Shown here piece after piece: positions 17,653 to 25,079 of a stretch of DNA of 64,000 bases; within the stretch, counting starts at the first letter, position 1, and each line of letters starts with the position of its first letter. The DNA is from CAKVLS01 sp045534265. Lineage in GTDB: Bacteria > Bacillota > Clostridia > Christensenellales > UBA1242. The notes beneath the pieces were generated by a model. The model had not been told where the DNA came from, ran no database searches, and saw only the letters and a program-made list of their open reading frames with translations. The position numbers and the translations under genes were made by a program. The stretch covers positions 51,518 to 115,517 of the forward strand of contig JAZSJH010000002.1 in assembly GCA_045534265.1 (NCBI GenBank), written 5' to 3'.

Positions 17653-18420
17653 ATGACAAAAGATAAATATTTATGGATTGTAAACAAACAAAACCATTTT
17701 GATAAAAAAGACCTAGAAAAGTTTGATTTGTTGCCAACAAGAGACACCGATGGCAAGACATATGTTGAGAGCGAAACAAAGAACGCTTTTGATAATTTGA
17801 GAAAACTAATGGAAACAAAACACGGCATTGCTTTGTTTTTGACATCTGCTGGAAGAACAGTAGAAACTCAAGAAAGAGTAATGAAAGAGCTTAGCAAAGA
17901 AATGAGCGAAGAAGAACTTCTAAACACTGTTGCCCTTCCAGGAACAAGCGAACACCACACAGGACTTGCTCTAGATGTAAAACCAGAGATTGCCCACTCT
18001 AAGCTAGTTCAAAGATTTGTTAACACTCTACCTATTCCAGAGAGAATAGCATATCTTAAACAACCAGATAGAGAAACAAAAAAACAAATGTATGCAACTT
18101 TGCATCAAGAATTAGAGCAATTTGGTTTTATCGTAAGATATACCGCTGACAAAAGAGAAATTACTGGTGTAAGACCAGAGCCTTGGCATATAAGATATGT
18201 TGGTGTAGAAAACGCAAAAGCAATCAACGCAAGCGGATTGTGTCTTGAAGAATATGTTGCACAACTTCCTACAGAAGGCGAAGAACAAGAAGAGCTTGAT
18301 GAAGCTAAGGCAAAAGCTGAGTTTGATAATAATGTACAACAAGTAATAGTTGTTCACCCTGTTGTCAGCAAAGTTTTTGAAGAAGCAAAACAATCAAAAG
18401 AAGACAGAGTTCAAGAATAA
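17653..18420 (+). CDS. VanY-like D-alanyl-D-alanine carboxypeptidase (M15B)
   Basis: A 255-residue zinc peptidase-like protein. Both zinc/catalytic motifs are present: SEHHTGLALD at residues 99-108 (Ser99, His101, Asp108) and EPWH at 176-179 (Glu176, His179). VanY enzymes trim D-Ala from peptidoglycan stem peptides outside the membrane. Oddly, no signal peptide or membrane helix can be seen; the protein starts MTKDKYLWIVNKQNHF, and no good upstream start exists. The last ~50 residues are acidic and coiled-coil-like. Either export is by an unusual route, or the target is intracellular. Confidence 0.85.
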   Translation: MTKDKYLWIVNKQNHFDKKDLEKFDLLPTRDTDGKTYVESETKNAFDNLRKLMETKHGIALFLTSAGRTVETQERVMKELSKEMSEEELLNTVALPGTSEHHTGLALDVKPEIAHSKLVQRFVNTLPIPERIAYLKQPDRETKKQMYATLHQELEQFGFIVRYTADKREITGVRPEPWHIRYVGVENAKAINASGLCLEEYVAQLPTEGEEQEELDEAKAKAEFDNNVQQVIVVHPVVSKVFEEAKQSKEDRVQE

Positions 18421-18430
18421 AACATATAAT

Positions 18431-18464
18431 AAAAAAAGACTTCCTAAACGGAAGTCCTTTTTTA
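18431..18464. terminator. Bidirectional terminator between convergent genes
   Basis: GACTTCC / GGAAGTC stem between A and T runs. Confidence 0.85.
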
Positions 18465-18472
18465 TGTGCATC

Positions 18473-18832
18473 TTATAATGATTGTCCTTGTTCTTGTTTT
18501 GGTGTTTCTTTGGTAGTGGTTTGTGAGATGTTTTTAGCAAATTCTTCAGGGTATTTGTCTATAAGGCTTGTTTTTGTTCCGTGTTCCCAAAGGTCGGCTG
18601 TGTTTACATAGCCATTGCAGAAACTTTCTACTTCTTCGTATTCACTGCCAACAGCTTCAAGAGTTGTCTTTGCTGAATAAACGCTCTTGTGCCACTCTTC
18701 GTTGTCGTTATCAAACCAAAACACATTTCCAGACAACATATTAACAACGTCCAAAGTCCCCGCCGTGTCTGCAGGCAATCCATACATTGCAGGGTGATAA
18801 CTAACTAAATATTTTATTCCTTCAGGTTTCAT
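18473..18832 (-). CDS. Hypothetical protein, 119 residues
   Basis: A soluble, acidic protein (MKPEGIKYLVSYHPAMYG start) with several aromatic residues (FWFDNDNEEWHKSVY) and a low-complexity Thr/Gln tail. The start is set by AGGAG upstream of the ATG at 18832; a longer frame upstream lacks a ribosome site. No family was recognised. It converges with the VanY-like gene and lies downstream of the HD phosphohydrolase gene on the same strand, from which it is separated by a terminator. Confidence 0.6.
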   Translation of the reverse strand: MKPEGIKYLVSYHPAMYGLPADTAGTLDVVNMLSGNVFWFDNDNEEWHKSVYSAKTTLEAVGSEYEEVESFCNGYVNTADLWEHGTKTSLIDKYPEEFAKNISQTTTKETPKQEQGQSL

Positions 18833-18899
18833 AACAAACTCCTTATACCATATATTATAACACAAAAAACAAATTTCCGCAAAAAAATAAAAATTTAAC

Positions 18900-18932
18900 A
18901 AAAAACTCAAACATAATTTGTTTGAGTTTTTG
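18900..18932 (-). terminator. Terminator of the HD-domain gene
   Basis: A long stem AAAAACTCAAACA / TTGTTTGAGTTTTT, read on the minus strand with a T-run after it. Confidence 0.8.
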
Positions 18933-18934
18933 TA

Positions 18935-19666
18935 TTATTGTATCGGTTGTTGAAAAGCATTGTTATCGTTATTAATAGTATAGGCTTCGCAACCTTTAGA
19001 TTCGATAATTTTTTTGCTTCTATCCACCACGTTATTTATCTTGCAATATCTATCCTTAAATGCTTTTTCGTCCTGTAATAAAGCACGCATATCAGTCAAA
19101 AATTTTGCATAAATATCATCTTCAAAAAACATGTTTTCAGAATCTTCTTCGCTATATCTATTTCTAAGGCGATTAAGAGTAAAGTCTAAAAACTCGTCCA
19201 TGGTAAGGTCTGGTGTTCTATCTTGCCCCACAAAAAAGCTTCTAATAAAAACTATGTCAATAGTGCTATTTCTGTCTGCAGAAGAAATTAGTTTCCCATA
19301 ATCACTTCGCGGAGTATCTTCAAAAGAAGACCTGTGGTCTTCAATTGCTTCTTTTATTGTTTGCCTTTGCTCGTCAGAAAAAAACTTTTGGAAATCAGGA
19401 TTTTCAAAAAATCTTTGTGCTGCAATTTTTTCATGAGTTTTATGGTCTATGTATTTCCCATTGTCGTGGCACGCTGCGATAGCAAAAATCATGTCGTCAT
19501 CTAAATCTTCCAATTTTAGAGATTCCTTTAACTCAAAAGAACGTCTAATAACTTCTAGTATGTGTAGGATTCCATGACCTTTATCGTTTTTATCATATTC
19601 AGGAAAAATATTTTCTTGAATATATTTTATTAAATCTTCACTAACATTTTTGTATGTGTTTTTCAT
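18935..19666 (-). CDS. HD-domain phosphohydrolase
   Basis: A 243-residue protein with an HD metal site: His in HGILHILEVIRRS, the His-Asp pair in IAACHDNGKYI, a further His in EDHRSS and the Asp in ISSADRNS. HD enzymes hydrolyse phosphate esters, often nucleotides. The present spacing resembles uncharacterised stand-alone HD proteins; no nucleotide specificity is visible. The C-terminal third is helical and acidic. It is a single-gene unit with a weak ribosome site (AGGT). Confidence 0.8.
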   Translation of the reverse strand: MKNTYKNVSEDLIKYIQENIFPEYDKNDKGHGILHILEVIRRSFELKESLKLEDLDDDMIFAIAACHDNGKYIDHKTHEKIAAQRFFENPDFQKFFSDEQRQTIKEAIEDHRSSFEDTPRSDYGKLISSADRNSTIDIVFIRSFFVGQDRTPDLTMDEFLDFTLNRLRNRYSEEDSENMFFEDDIYAKFLTDMRALLQDEKAFKDRYCKINNVVDRSKKIIESKGCEAYTINNDNNAFQQPIQ

Positions 19667-19802
19667 AATTATTTACCTACAATACATTTTATCATAAATA
19701 GTCTCAAATGGCTAGTGTTTTATTTTTTTATTATCACAACGGCAGTAGTTTTTTCATAAAATATATAGAGTCTATTAAATACAAAAAATTAAAGGAGAAA
19801 TA

Positions 19803-21125
19803 ATGAACCCATTTTTAGAAAAACCTATAAATCTAGTATCTAGCTTTAGAAACTGGAAAAAGCTTTATCCTAGACCTTATAATAAAAATACAATTGACCC
19901 ATACACCAAGGCAAGAATTATTTTAATGAACGGTACAGAATTTGAGGCGAATTGGTTTTCGCACAATTTTGCAAGACACACAACAAATAACGACTTAAGA
20001 AGAGAACTTGCTCTTACTAGAGCAATAGAAAAACAGCAGCAAATTAATTTGTCTTTGCTAAAACCTGCAGACGAAAGTATTCTAGAACATACTATAGGCT
20101 ACGAACAATTGGCTGTAGATTTGACCGCAGAACTTGCTAGACGCGAATGCGATTGTTATGTAAAAAAAGCGCTGGATTTTGCTTTGCTAGAAGACTTTGA
20201 CCATTTGTATAGATTTTCTAATTTGTTAGAAACGGAACAAGGTATAAAAGCCGAAAAATTAGTTGGAAGATATACTGAGATAATGCCCGCAAGACCTACA
20301 ATATCTCATCATAGATGTAATGTAGATAATGTAAAAAGAGCTATTGATTCAAAAAACGCAGATAAGCAATCGGTCCTTAATACAATGATTATTACCGCAG
20401 CAGAACAACAAACAATGAACTACTATATGAATGTAACAAATTTAGTAAAAACCGACCTTTCTCGCAAACTATACATGGAAATCGCCCAAGTAGAAGAAGA
20501 GCACGTAACCCAATATGAATCATTAATGGACGCAGGTGCTACTTGGCTTGAAATGCTTTTGTGGCACGAATATACGGAGTGTTATTTGTATTGGTCTTGC
20601 TATGAAACAGAAACAAATGCATATATAAAAGATATTTGGGAAGAAAATCTAAAAATAGAAATAGCTCACTTGCATAAAGCGGCAGAGCTTTTAGAAAAAT
20701 ACGAAAATAAAACTTGGCAACAAGTAATAGGTGATGGCGAATTCCCAAAACCAATTTCTTTGCATGAAAATATAGAATACGTAAGAAATATTTTAGACAA
20801 TACCGTTCAGTTTACTGGAAATTTTGAAGAGTATATCAATGTAGATAAATTGCCATCAGATGCAAACTTTTTCAAATATCAAAACATAGTAAACCCAAGT
20901 GTAGATATTGTGCCTTCTCATATTGTTATAGAAAATCATATTGCAAATTTTGGTCAAGACTATAGATTTGAAATTGCCCCAAACCCAATAGAAGAGTTAC
21001 GCAGCAGAAGACGTGATAATACCAAAGTGGGTAGAGTTCCTGGGGCTGCAAACAGCACTGACTTTTTCTGCAACCCATTAAGTCTAAATATTTGTGATGA
21101 TAAAGGCTTAGGAGATTTAGACTGA
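19803..21125 (+). CDS. Ferritin-like helical protein, function unknown
   Basis: A 440-residue protein, mostly long helices. Two bundles have carboxylate/histidine patterns like a diiron ferritin-like fold: ESILEHTIGYEQLAVDLTAE with EDFDHLYRFSNLLE (residues ~90-155), and TAAEQQTMNYYM with QVEEEHVTQYESLM and EIAHLHKAAELLEKYE (residues ~195-300). The ~140-residue C-terminal part has no such pattern and ends in a Cys/Asn/Asp-rich tail. AAGGAG precedes the ATG. The protein is expressed alone, with a terminator after it. A redox or metal-storage role is inference from the helix motifs. Confidence 0.6.
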   Translation: MNPFLEKPINLVSSFRNWKKLYPRPYNKNTIDPYTKARIILMNGTEFEANWFSHNFARHTTNNDLRRELALTRAIEKQQQINLSLLKPADESILEHTIGYEQLAVDLTAELARRECDCYVKKALDFALLEDFDHLYRFSNLLETEQGIKAEKLVGRYTEIMPARPTISHHRCNVDNVKRAIDSKNADKQSVLNTMIITAAEQQTMNYYMNVTNLVKTDLSRKLYMEIAQVEEEHVTQYESLMDAGATWLEMLLWHEYTECYLYWSCYETETNAYIKDIWEENLKIEIAHLHKAAELLEKYENKTWQQVIGDGEFPKPISLHENIEYVRNILDNTVQFTGNFEEYINVDKLPSDANFFKYQNIVNPSVDIVPSHIVIENHIANFGQDYRFEIAPNPIEELRSRRRDNTKVGRVPGAANSTDFFCNPLSLNICDDKGLGDLD

Positions 21126-21144
21126 TTTTATAGATAAATTATTA

Positions 21145-21178
21145 AAAAAACTAGATCGATATCGGTCTAGTTTTTACT
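21145..21178. terminator. Terminator after the ferritin-like gene
   Basis: AACTAGATCGATATCGGTCTAGTT is a near-perfect hairpin between A and T runs. Confidence 0.8.
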
Positions 21179-21309
21179 ATTGTTTTTTTACTTTAATTAA
21201 TCCTTATTTGTAAATTTCAAAAAAATGAGAGTAACACAGCAGAAATATATTAATAACTCTTTAACGCCAGCATAATCAATTATAAATTGCTTTTCGTACA
21301 AAAAATAAT

Positions 21310-22173
21310 TTAACTTAGGAACTTGTTTGCAAAAGTACAAGTCTTACAAAATTCTTCTGTAATGTTTCTGTCTGAAAATCCATTGTAAATATTTTGAGCT
21401 CTTGGGGTGTTGAGAATGTCTGCTATTTTACTTTTGAAAATATTGCCAAGAGCAAGCTTTCCTTCGCTGTCTAGACAGCAAGCAACAACAGTCCCGTCAC
21501 ACAAAATCCCAAAATGAGAATGCAATCCGTAGCAAAACTTTTTACAATTCTTTTCTTTATTTTCTGTGTCAATAGGCCATTCAAATATGTCTGCAAAACT
21601 TATATAAATTTTATCCGTAATACTTATGTGTTGTTGCAAATTTCCGGTGGTTAGACTTGTATTAAAGATAGTATTTATTTTTTCAATTATATTTTTGTTT
21701 AGTGTATTTTTTGCATTTTTGTCATTGCTTTCATTCCATAGCCTAAATTCAATACAGGTTTTGCTGTTGCCCGAAATTTCTTTGCAAGAGAAAAGCACAT
21801 CTTCTAAATAGTTGTCCAAAGAACTAAAATTATCATTTGCTTCAAAACTATGTAAGCTAACTGAAATTCTCTTTACATAGCCCGATTTTAATAAATCCAA
21901 ATTTTGCTTAATCAGCGTTCCGTTGGTTGTCAAATACACATTAAGATTTTTTTTGTTGCAAATTTCAAATACCTCTTTTATATTTGGGTGTAACAACGGC
22001 TCTCCCATAAGATGCAAACAAACAGTATCGGTCAAAGGTGATATTTCATCTGTAATTATATCAAACTCACCTATGGTCATAAATCTTTTTGGTCGGCTAT
22101 TTTTTGGGCAAAACGAGCAATTAAGATTGCATATGTTGGTTGTTTCTACATAAACTTGCTTAAACTTTCTCAT
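21310..22173 (-). CDS. Radical SAM / SPASM-domain protein
   Basis: A 287-residue iron-sulfur enzyme. The N-terminal radical SAM cluster motif CNLNCSFCPK (CxxxCxxC) is at residues ~14-22. A C-terminal SPASM-like part has cysteines in CKKFCYGL, VVACCLDSEGKLALGNI and the final EEFCKTCTF. The glycine-rich HLMGEPLLHP segment is the usual SAM-binding element. Such proteins modify peptides or enzymes, or act in cofactor synthesis. No precursor peptide was seen nearby, so the substrate is unknown. It lies beside the structured RNA at 22243 in the opposite direction. Confidence 0.85.
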   Translation of the reverse strand: MRKFKQVYVETTNICNLNCSFCPKNSRPKRFMTIGEFDIITDEISPLTDTVCLHLMGEPLLHPNIKEVFEICNKKNLNVYLTTNGTLIKQNLDLLKSGYVKRISVSLHSFEANDNFSSLDNYLEDVLFSCKEISGNSKTCIEFRLWNESNDKNAKNTLNKNIIEKINTIFNTSLTTGNLQQHISITDKIYISFADIFEWPIDTENKEKNCKKFCYGLHSHFGILCDGTVVACCLDSEGKLALGNIFKSKIADILNTPRAQNIYNGFSDRNITEEFCKTCTFANKFLS

Positions 22174-22230
22174 AACTATATCATAACAAATTCTACAAAA
22201 TTAAAAAACTAAAAATCCTGTAAAATTTAT

Positions 22231-22236
22231 TATAAT
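22231..22236 (+). promoter_or_regulatory. -10 box of the structured RNA
   Basis: A perfect TATAAT just before the GC-rich RNA. Initiation would fall around 22243. The -35 is not obvious. Confidence 0.55.
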
Positions 22237-22242
22237 TCAAAA

Positions 22243-22500
22243 TAGAAGGAGTTTCCCTACGAATCCGGACTCTTAAAAAACGAGCTCAAACACATAGTTT
22301 GAACTCGCAAGGTTCATGGCGTTTCGTTTGAGACTTGACCCCGCACCTCTATAACCTGCATAAATAGGCACTTTTGTTCAGCTGAGTCCCAAACGGCGAG
22401 ATGGAGGCCTCTGCTGACTTCAATGTATGGCAATACTGCGACAGAGGTGGGTTCCAACAGGGTATCGATAAAGGAGAGTTAGGGACTCGAACCGAACCGC
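22243..22500 (+). ncRNA. Structured non-coding RNA, class not identified (raiA-motif is a candidate)
   Basis: About 258 bases at roughly 50% GC in a surrounding of about 25%, with no open frame. The ends pair: TCCCTA (22254-22259) with TAGGGA (22480-22485). Inner helices are GAGCTCAAAC/GTTTGAACTC (22282-22306 region, ACATA loop), GTTTGAGAC/GTCCCAAAC (22326-22334 with 22386-22394), and CCTCTG/CAGAGG (22408-22413 with 22442-22447). GGGACTC at 22482 could also pair with GAGTCCC at 22384, so a pseudoknot or switch is possible. It does not show the marks of tmRNA, RNase P or SRP RNA. Size, Firmicutes host and overall form fit the raiA-motif RNA, but I cannot confirm that without a covariance search. 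Confidence 0.65.
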
Positions 22501-22686
22501 ATATTTATGTATTATTTGTATTTTTTAATTTTAGAGGAGTATAACTTATTTGAACTAAATTGTGGTTTGCATAAGAATTAAATAGAAAAATATATTCCAA
22601 AAATACATATATTTATCAAACAATAAAGTTAATGGTTTAATTAACAAATTGCCTAATAACAAAAAACATCTTTAGATGCTTTTTGA
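22501..22686. other. AT-rich spacer downstream of the ncRNA, with the terminator of the DUF4435 gene
   Basis: No gene is seen. A hairpin AAAGCATC/GATGTTTT (22661-22685, read on the minus strand) with a T-run can end the ATPase-DUF4435 operon. Confidence 0.5.
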
Positions 22687-23493
22687 TTATATAGATTGTA
22701 AAATATTATAATTATTTGTTTCTTGATATTTCTTTATGTTTTGAAACAAATTGGTTTGCGAAAATATTGTTTGGTTAAAACATCCATGCAAACATTTTAC
22801 AATTTGATCAATACTACACTCATTGCAGATTTTACTAAACAACATTATGAAGTCGTGACCATTTGTTATATATAACAATTCATTTTCAACAGTTAATACG
22901 GGTAACTTATGAAGAAGATTTAATCTGCTTTTATCTAAGATATTACTTGGGTTATGTTTATTTATTTCATCAACAATGCCTGTATTCATAATATCTATAT
23001 CTTTATTGTATAATCTATTTACTTTTATTCCGTCAAACTTAATATTCCAATTATTTTGTTCATTCAACATTCGTAATTTACTTATGAATTCTAATTGCTT
23101 TAATGTTGTTAATTTCAGATTTTGAGGAAGATCTTTGCCATTATAAAAATCGCAATATAGTCTTTCAAAACAATCCTTAAACGATATAATCATCATTTCA
23201 GCACAACAAAAATCACAATAAAATATCCTTTTTAGTTTAGGCTTTTTAGAGTAATCTTTATCTCTAATACCAATTATTCTGTTATTTTTAATAACTGAAA
23301 CAATATTATCAACACTTGTTTTACTGCCAGAGTTAATTAAATGAACTTTCTCAGAAAATAAGGGTCTAAATAATTTTACATCATCAAGTCCTTCAACAAG
23401 CAAAAATAATTCATCTTTATTTGCTGTCATTAATAATTTAATTTCAGATATTATATCAGATGGGGTTAAGTTATCTAAAATGGAGTTAACCAT
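22687..23493 (-). CDS. DUF4435/TOPRIM protein, AriB-like (PARIS-type effector)
   Basis: A 268-residue protein with a TOPRIM nuclease pattern: Glu34 in FLLVEGLDDVKLF and the Asp pair Asp78/Asp80 in IIGIRDKDY. These and the length are as in DUF4435 proteins such as AriB of the PARIS phage-defence system. AriB is held by the AriA ATPase and, once released, acts as a nuclease (tRNA cutting in the studied systems). The gene overlaps the ATPase gene by 8 bases (ATGGTTAA), so the pair is translationally coupled. A CDFCCAEMM cysteine cluster follows the Asp motif. Assignment to PARIS is by gene pair and motifs; the trigger is unknown. Confidence 0.75.
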   Translation of the reverse strand: MVNSILDNLTPSDIISEIKLLMTANKDELFLLVEGLDDVKLFRPLFSEKVHLINSGSKTSVDNIVSVIKNNRIIGIRDKDYSKKPKLKRIFYCDFCCAEMMIISFKDCFERLYCDFYNGKDLPQNLKLTTLKQLEFISKLRMLNEQNNWNIKFDGIKVNRLYNKDIDIMNTGIVDEINKHNPSNILDKSRLNLLHKLPVLTVENELLYITNGHDFIMLFSKICNECSIDQIVKCLHGCFNQTIFSQTNLFQNIKKYQETNNYNILQSI

Positions 23494-24823
23494 TATATTG
23501 ACCGCCTAAATCAATTTGTAAATCCCAATTATCTGATATAATTTGTGGCGAATGTGTTGCTATTATAATATTTAGTTTGTTATTTAATTTAACTATTTCC
23601 TTTAAGTCTTTTAAAATATTTTTTTGCCAAGCAATGTGAAGAGAAATCTCTGGTTCATCAATCATCAACAAATCAACATCTGACTCAAATATCAATTTAT
23701 AGTATAGTACCAATATTTCTTGTTCTCCAGAAGATAATTTTGATAATTCCAAATCTTTATTATCATCAGAAACAACCTGAATACCATTGCTTCTTGAAAT
23801 TTTTAATTTCTTAAACGTTAATTTGTTATTTATTATTTGTTCATATAAAGTTATTTTTTGAATTAAAGGTTCGAAAATATCATATTTCTTTTGATTATCA
23901 TCAAAGAATATATATAAATCTTTTTCAAATTCATTTACATATTTTAGATTTGATGTGTTTCTAATAATACTTGCCAATTCATATTTATTTAAAAGAGCCT
24001 GCCTCTCTTTTAAACTTGTCAAATTTTTGTCAAAATCTTCACTAGACATTTTGCCATTAGTTTCAAAAAGTCGTTTGATATACGTACTATCTAATTCGTT
24101 TGACAGTATAGAGTGTTTTGACATTACTCTTTCCATTTCTTGTTTTAAGCTGTTTGAACTTAATTTTAAAACTTTTATAAACTCTTTTTTAGATTCATCG
24201 TAACTTCGTCTATCTTCGGATATTTGTCTTTCTTCGAGAAGTCTCTGCTCTTTTATGAAATTAACTTTTCCAATTTGTTTTTTTGCTTTTTTGATATCAT
24301 TTAAAGCCTTCTCAAACGCTTCTAAAAGTTTTTTGTTTTTTTCATAGTATTTAAGATTAATTAATATGTCAAATAAAAAAGGATCTGATATTTCTTCATC
24401 CCCATGTATTATATTATAACGTTTTAAGAAATCTTCGTCCACCAAGATTCTTTCATTATTTCTTACATCGATTAACTCATGAGAACTTATAGGTCTTATA
24501 TAAGGAGGAAGACCGTAGTGACGTCTTCGTTGCACCCTTAACGATTCTTCAACATATTTCAACTCAACATCATTAATTTTGAAAGTGTTTTGCAATTTTT
24601 TAATAATCAAATTGGAATTGTCAGAAAAACATAGTTTTAAACTATAAAAATTATAGTTTAAAAGTTTACTAAAATTGTTATTGCTGAATTCATTAATCAT
24701 ATTTAATATTGTTGACTTGCCATATCCATTTGGACCAGTAATAATTGTTATTCCAGAATTATTTAATGTTATGTCATAATTAAATCTTCCAAACAATTTT
24801 TTGATTTCTAACCTTTTTAACAT
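23486..24823 (-). CDS. AAA/ABC-type ATPase, AriA-like (PARIS-type sensor)
   Basis: A 445-residue ATPase of the OLD/SMC-like group. Walker A GPNGYGKST is at residues 30-38, a coiled-coil arm spans roughly 150-300 (many Lys/Glu/Arg), the ABC signature is KLSSGEQEIL, Walker B LLMIDEPEISLH, and the end has the IIIATHSPQII H-loop. In PARIS, AriA forms a ring that senses phage anti-restriction proteins and releases AriB. The following gene is AriB-like and overlaps by 8 bases. AGAGGTG lies 6 bases before the ATG, and TGC-TATAAT (24849-24857) is its promoter. A generic OLD-type system is the alternative. Confidence 0.78.
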   Translation of the reverse strand: MLKRLEIKKLFGRFNYDITLNNSGITIITGPNGYGKSTILNMINEFSNNNFSKLLNYNFYSLKLCFSDNSNLIIKKLQNTFKINDVELKYVEESLRVQRRRHYGLPPYIRPISSHELIDVRNNERILVDEDFLKRYNIIHGDEEISDPFLFDILINLKYYEKNKKLLEAFEKALNDIKKAKKQIGKVNFIKEQRLLEERQISEDRRSYDESKKEFIKVLKLSSNSLKQEMERVMSKHSILSNELDSTYIKRLFETNGKMSSEDFDKNLTSLKERQALLNKYELASIIRNTSNLKYVNEFEKDLYIFFDDNQKKYDIFEPLIQKITLYEQIINNKLTFKKLKISRSNGIQVVSDDNKDLELSKLSSGEQEILVLYYKLIFESDVDLLMIDEPEISLHIAWQKNILKDLKEIVKLNNKLNIIIATHSPQIISDNWDLQIDLGGQYNG

Positions 24824-24848
24824 AATTCACCTCTTTTAGTCTATATTA

Positions 24849-24857
24849 ATTATAGCA
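24849..24857 (-). promoter_or_regulatory. Extended -10 promoter of the ATPase-DUF4435 operon
   Basis: On the minus strand TGC precedes TATAAT (24854-24849), about 25 bases before the ATG. Confidence 0.6.
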
Positions 24858-24959
24858 TATAAATGTAAAAAATATATAAAATTTTAAAAAATATCAAGTA
24901 TATCAAAAAAATCATTAATTTATGAGTGCTTGTTAAAATAATGCTTACATTTAGCAAAC

Positions 24960-25044
24960 AAAAATCCACCCATACCATATTGGTACGAATGGACAAGATT
25001 GTGGCGGGACGAAGATCCCCAATTGCGTCATAAGTAGATATAAT
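24960..25044 (-). ncRNA. Possible small RNA ending in a terminator hairpin
   Basis: A GC-rich block between two defence modules. On the minus strand GGGGA/TCCC (around 25004-25020) forms a short hairpin. It is followed by a 12-bp stem CCATTCGTACCA / TGGTATGGGTGG (24966-24992) with an ATA loop, then ATTTTTG. Wobble pairs make the stem complete only in the minus orientation. TATAAT at 25056-25051 could start it about 85 bases upstream. It may simply be the terminator of the CD-NTase gene, or a separate RNA. Confidence 0.45.
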
Positions 25045-25079
25045 CAGAGTATTATATTAATAAAACCACTTGATTTAAC

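Noticed and set aside
22243..22500. tmRNA on the minus strand
   Set aside because: GGTTCGAGTCCC looks like a T-arm, but no matching 5' strand pairs with it, no CCA follows and no tag frame ending in Ala-Ala was found. The helix between the ends fits another kind of RNA.
22243..22500. SRP RNA or RNase P RNA
   Set aside because: The conserved cores (a GGTCAGG-CCGGAAGG-AAGCAGC type block, or GAAAGTCC with ACAGAA) are not present on either strand.
24951..25031. Short minus-strand frame of 26 codons over the hairpin block
   Set aside because: It runs through a full stem-loop and stops in the T-run, has no ribosome site and no coding bias; the RNA structure explains the base pattern better.
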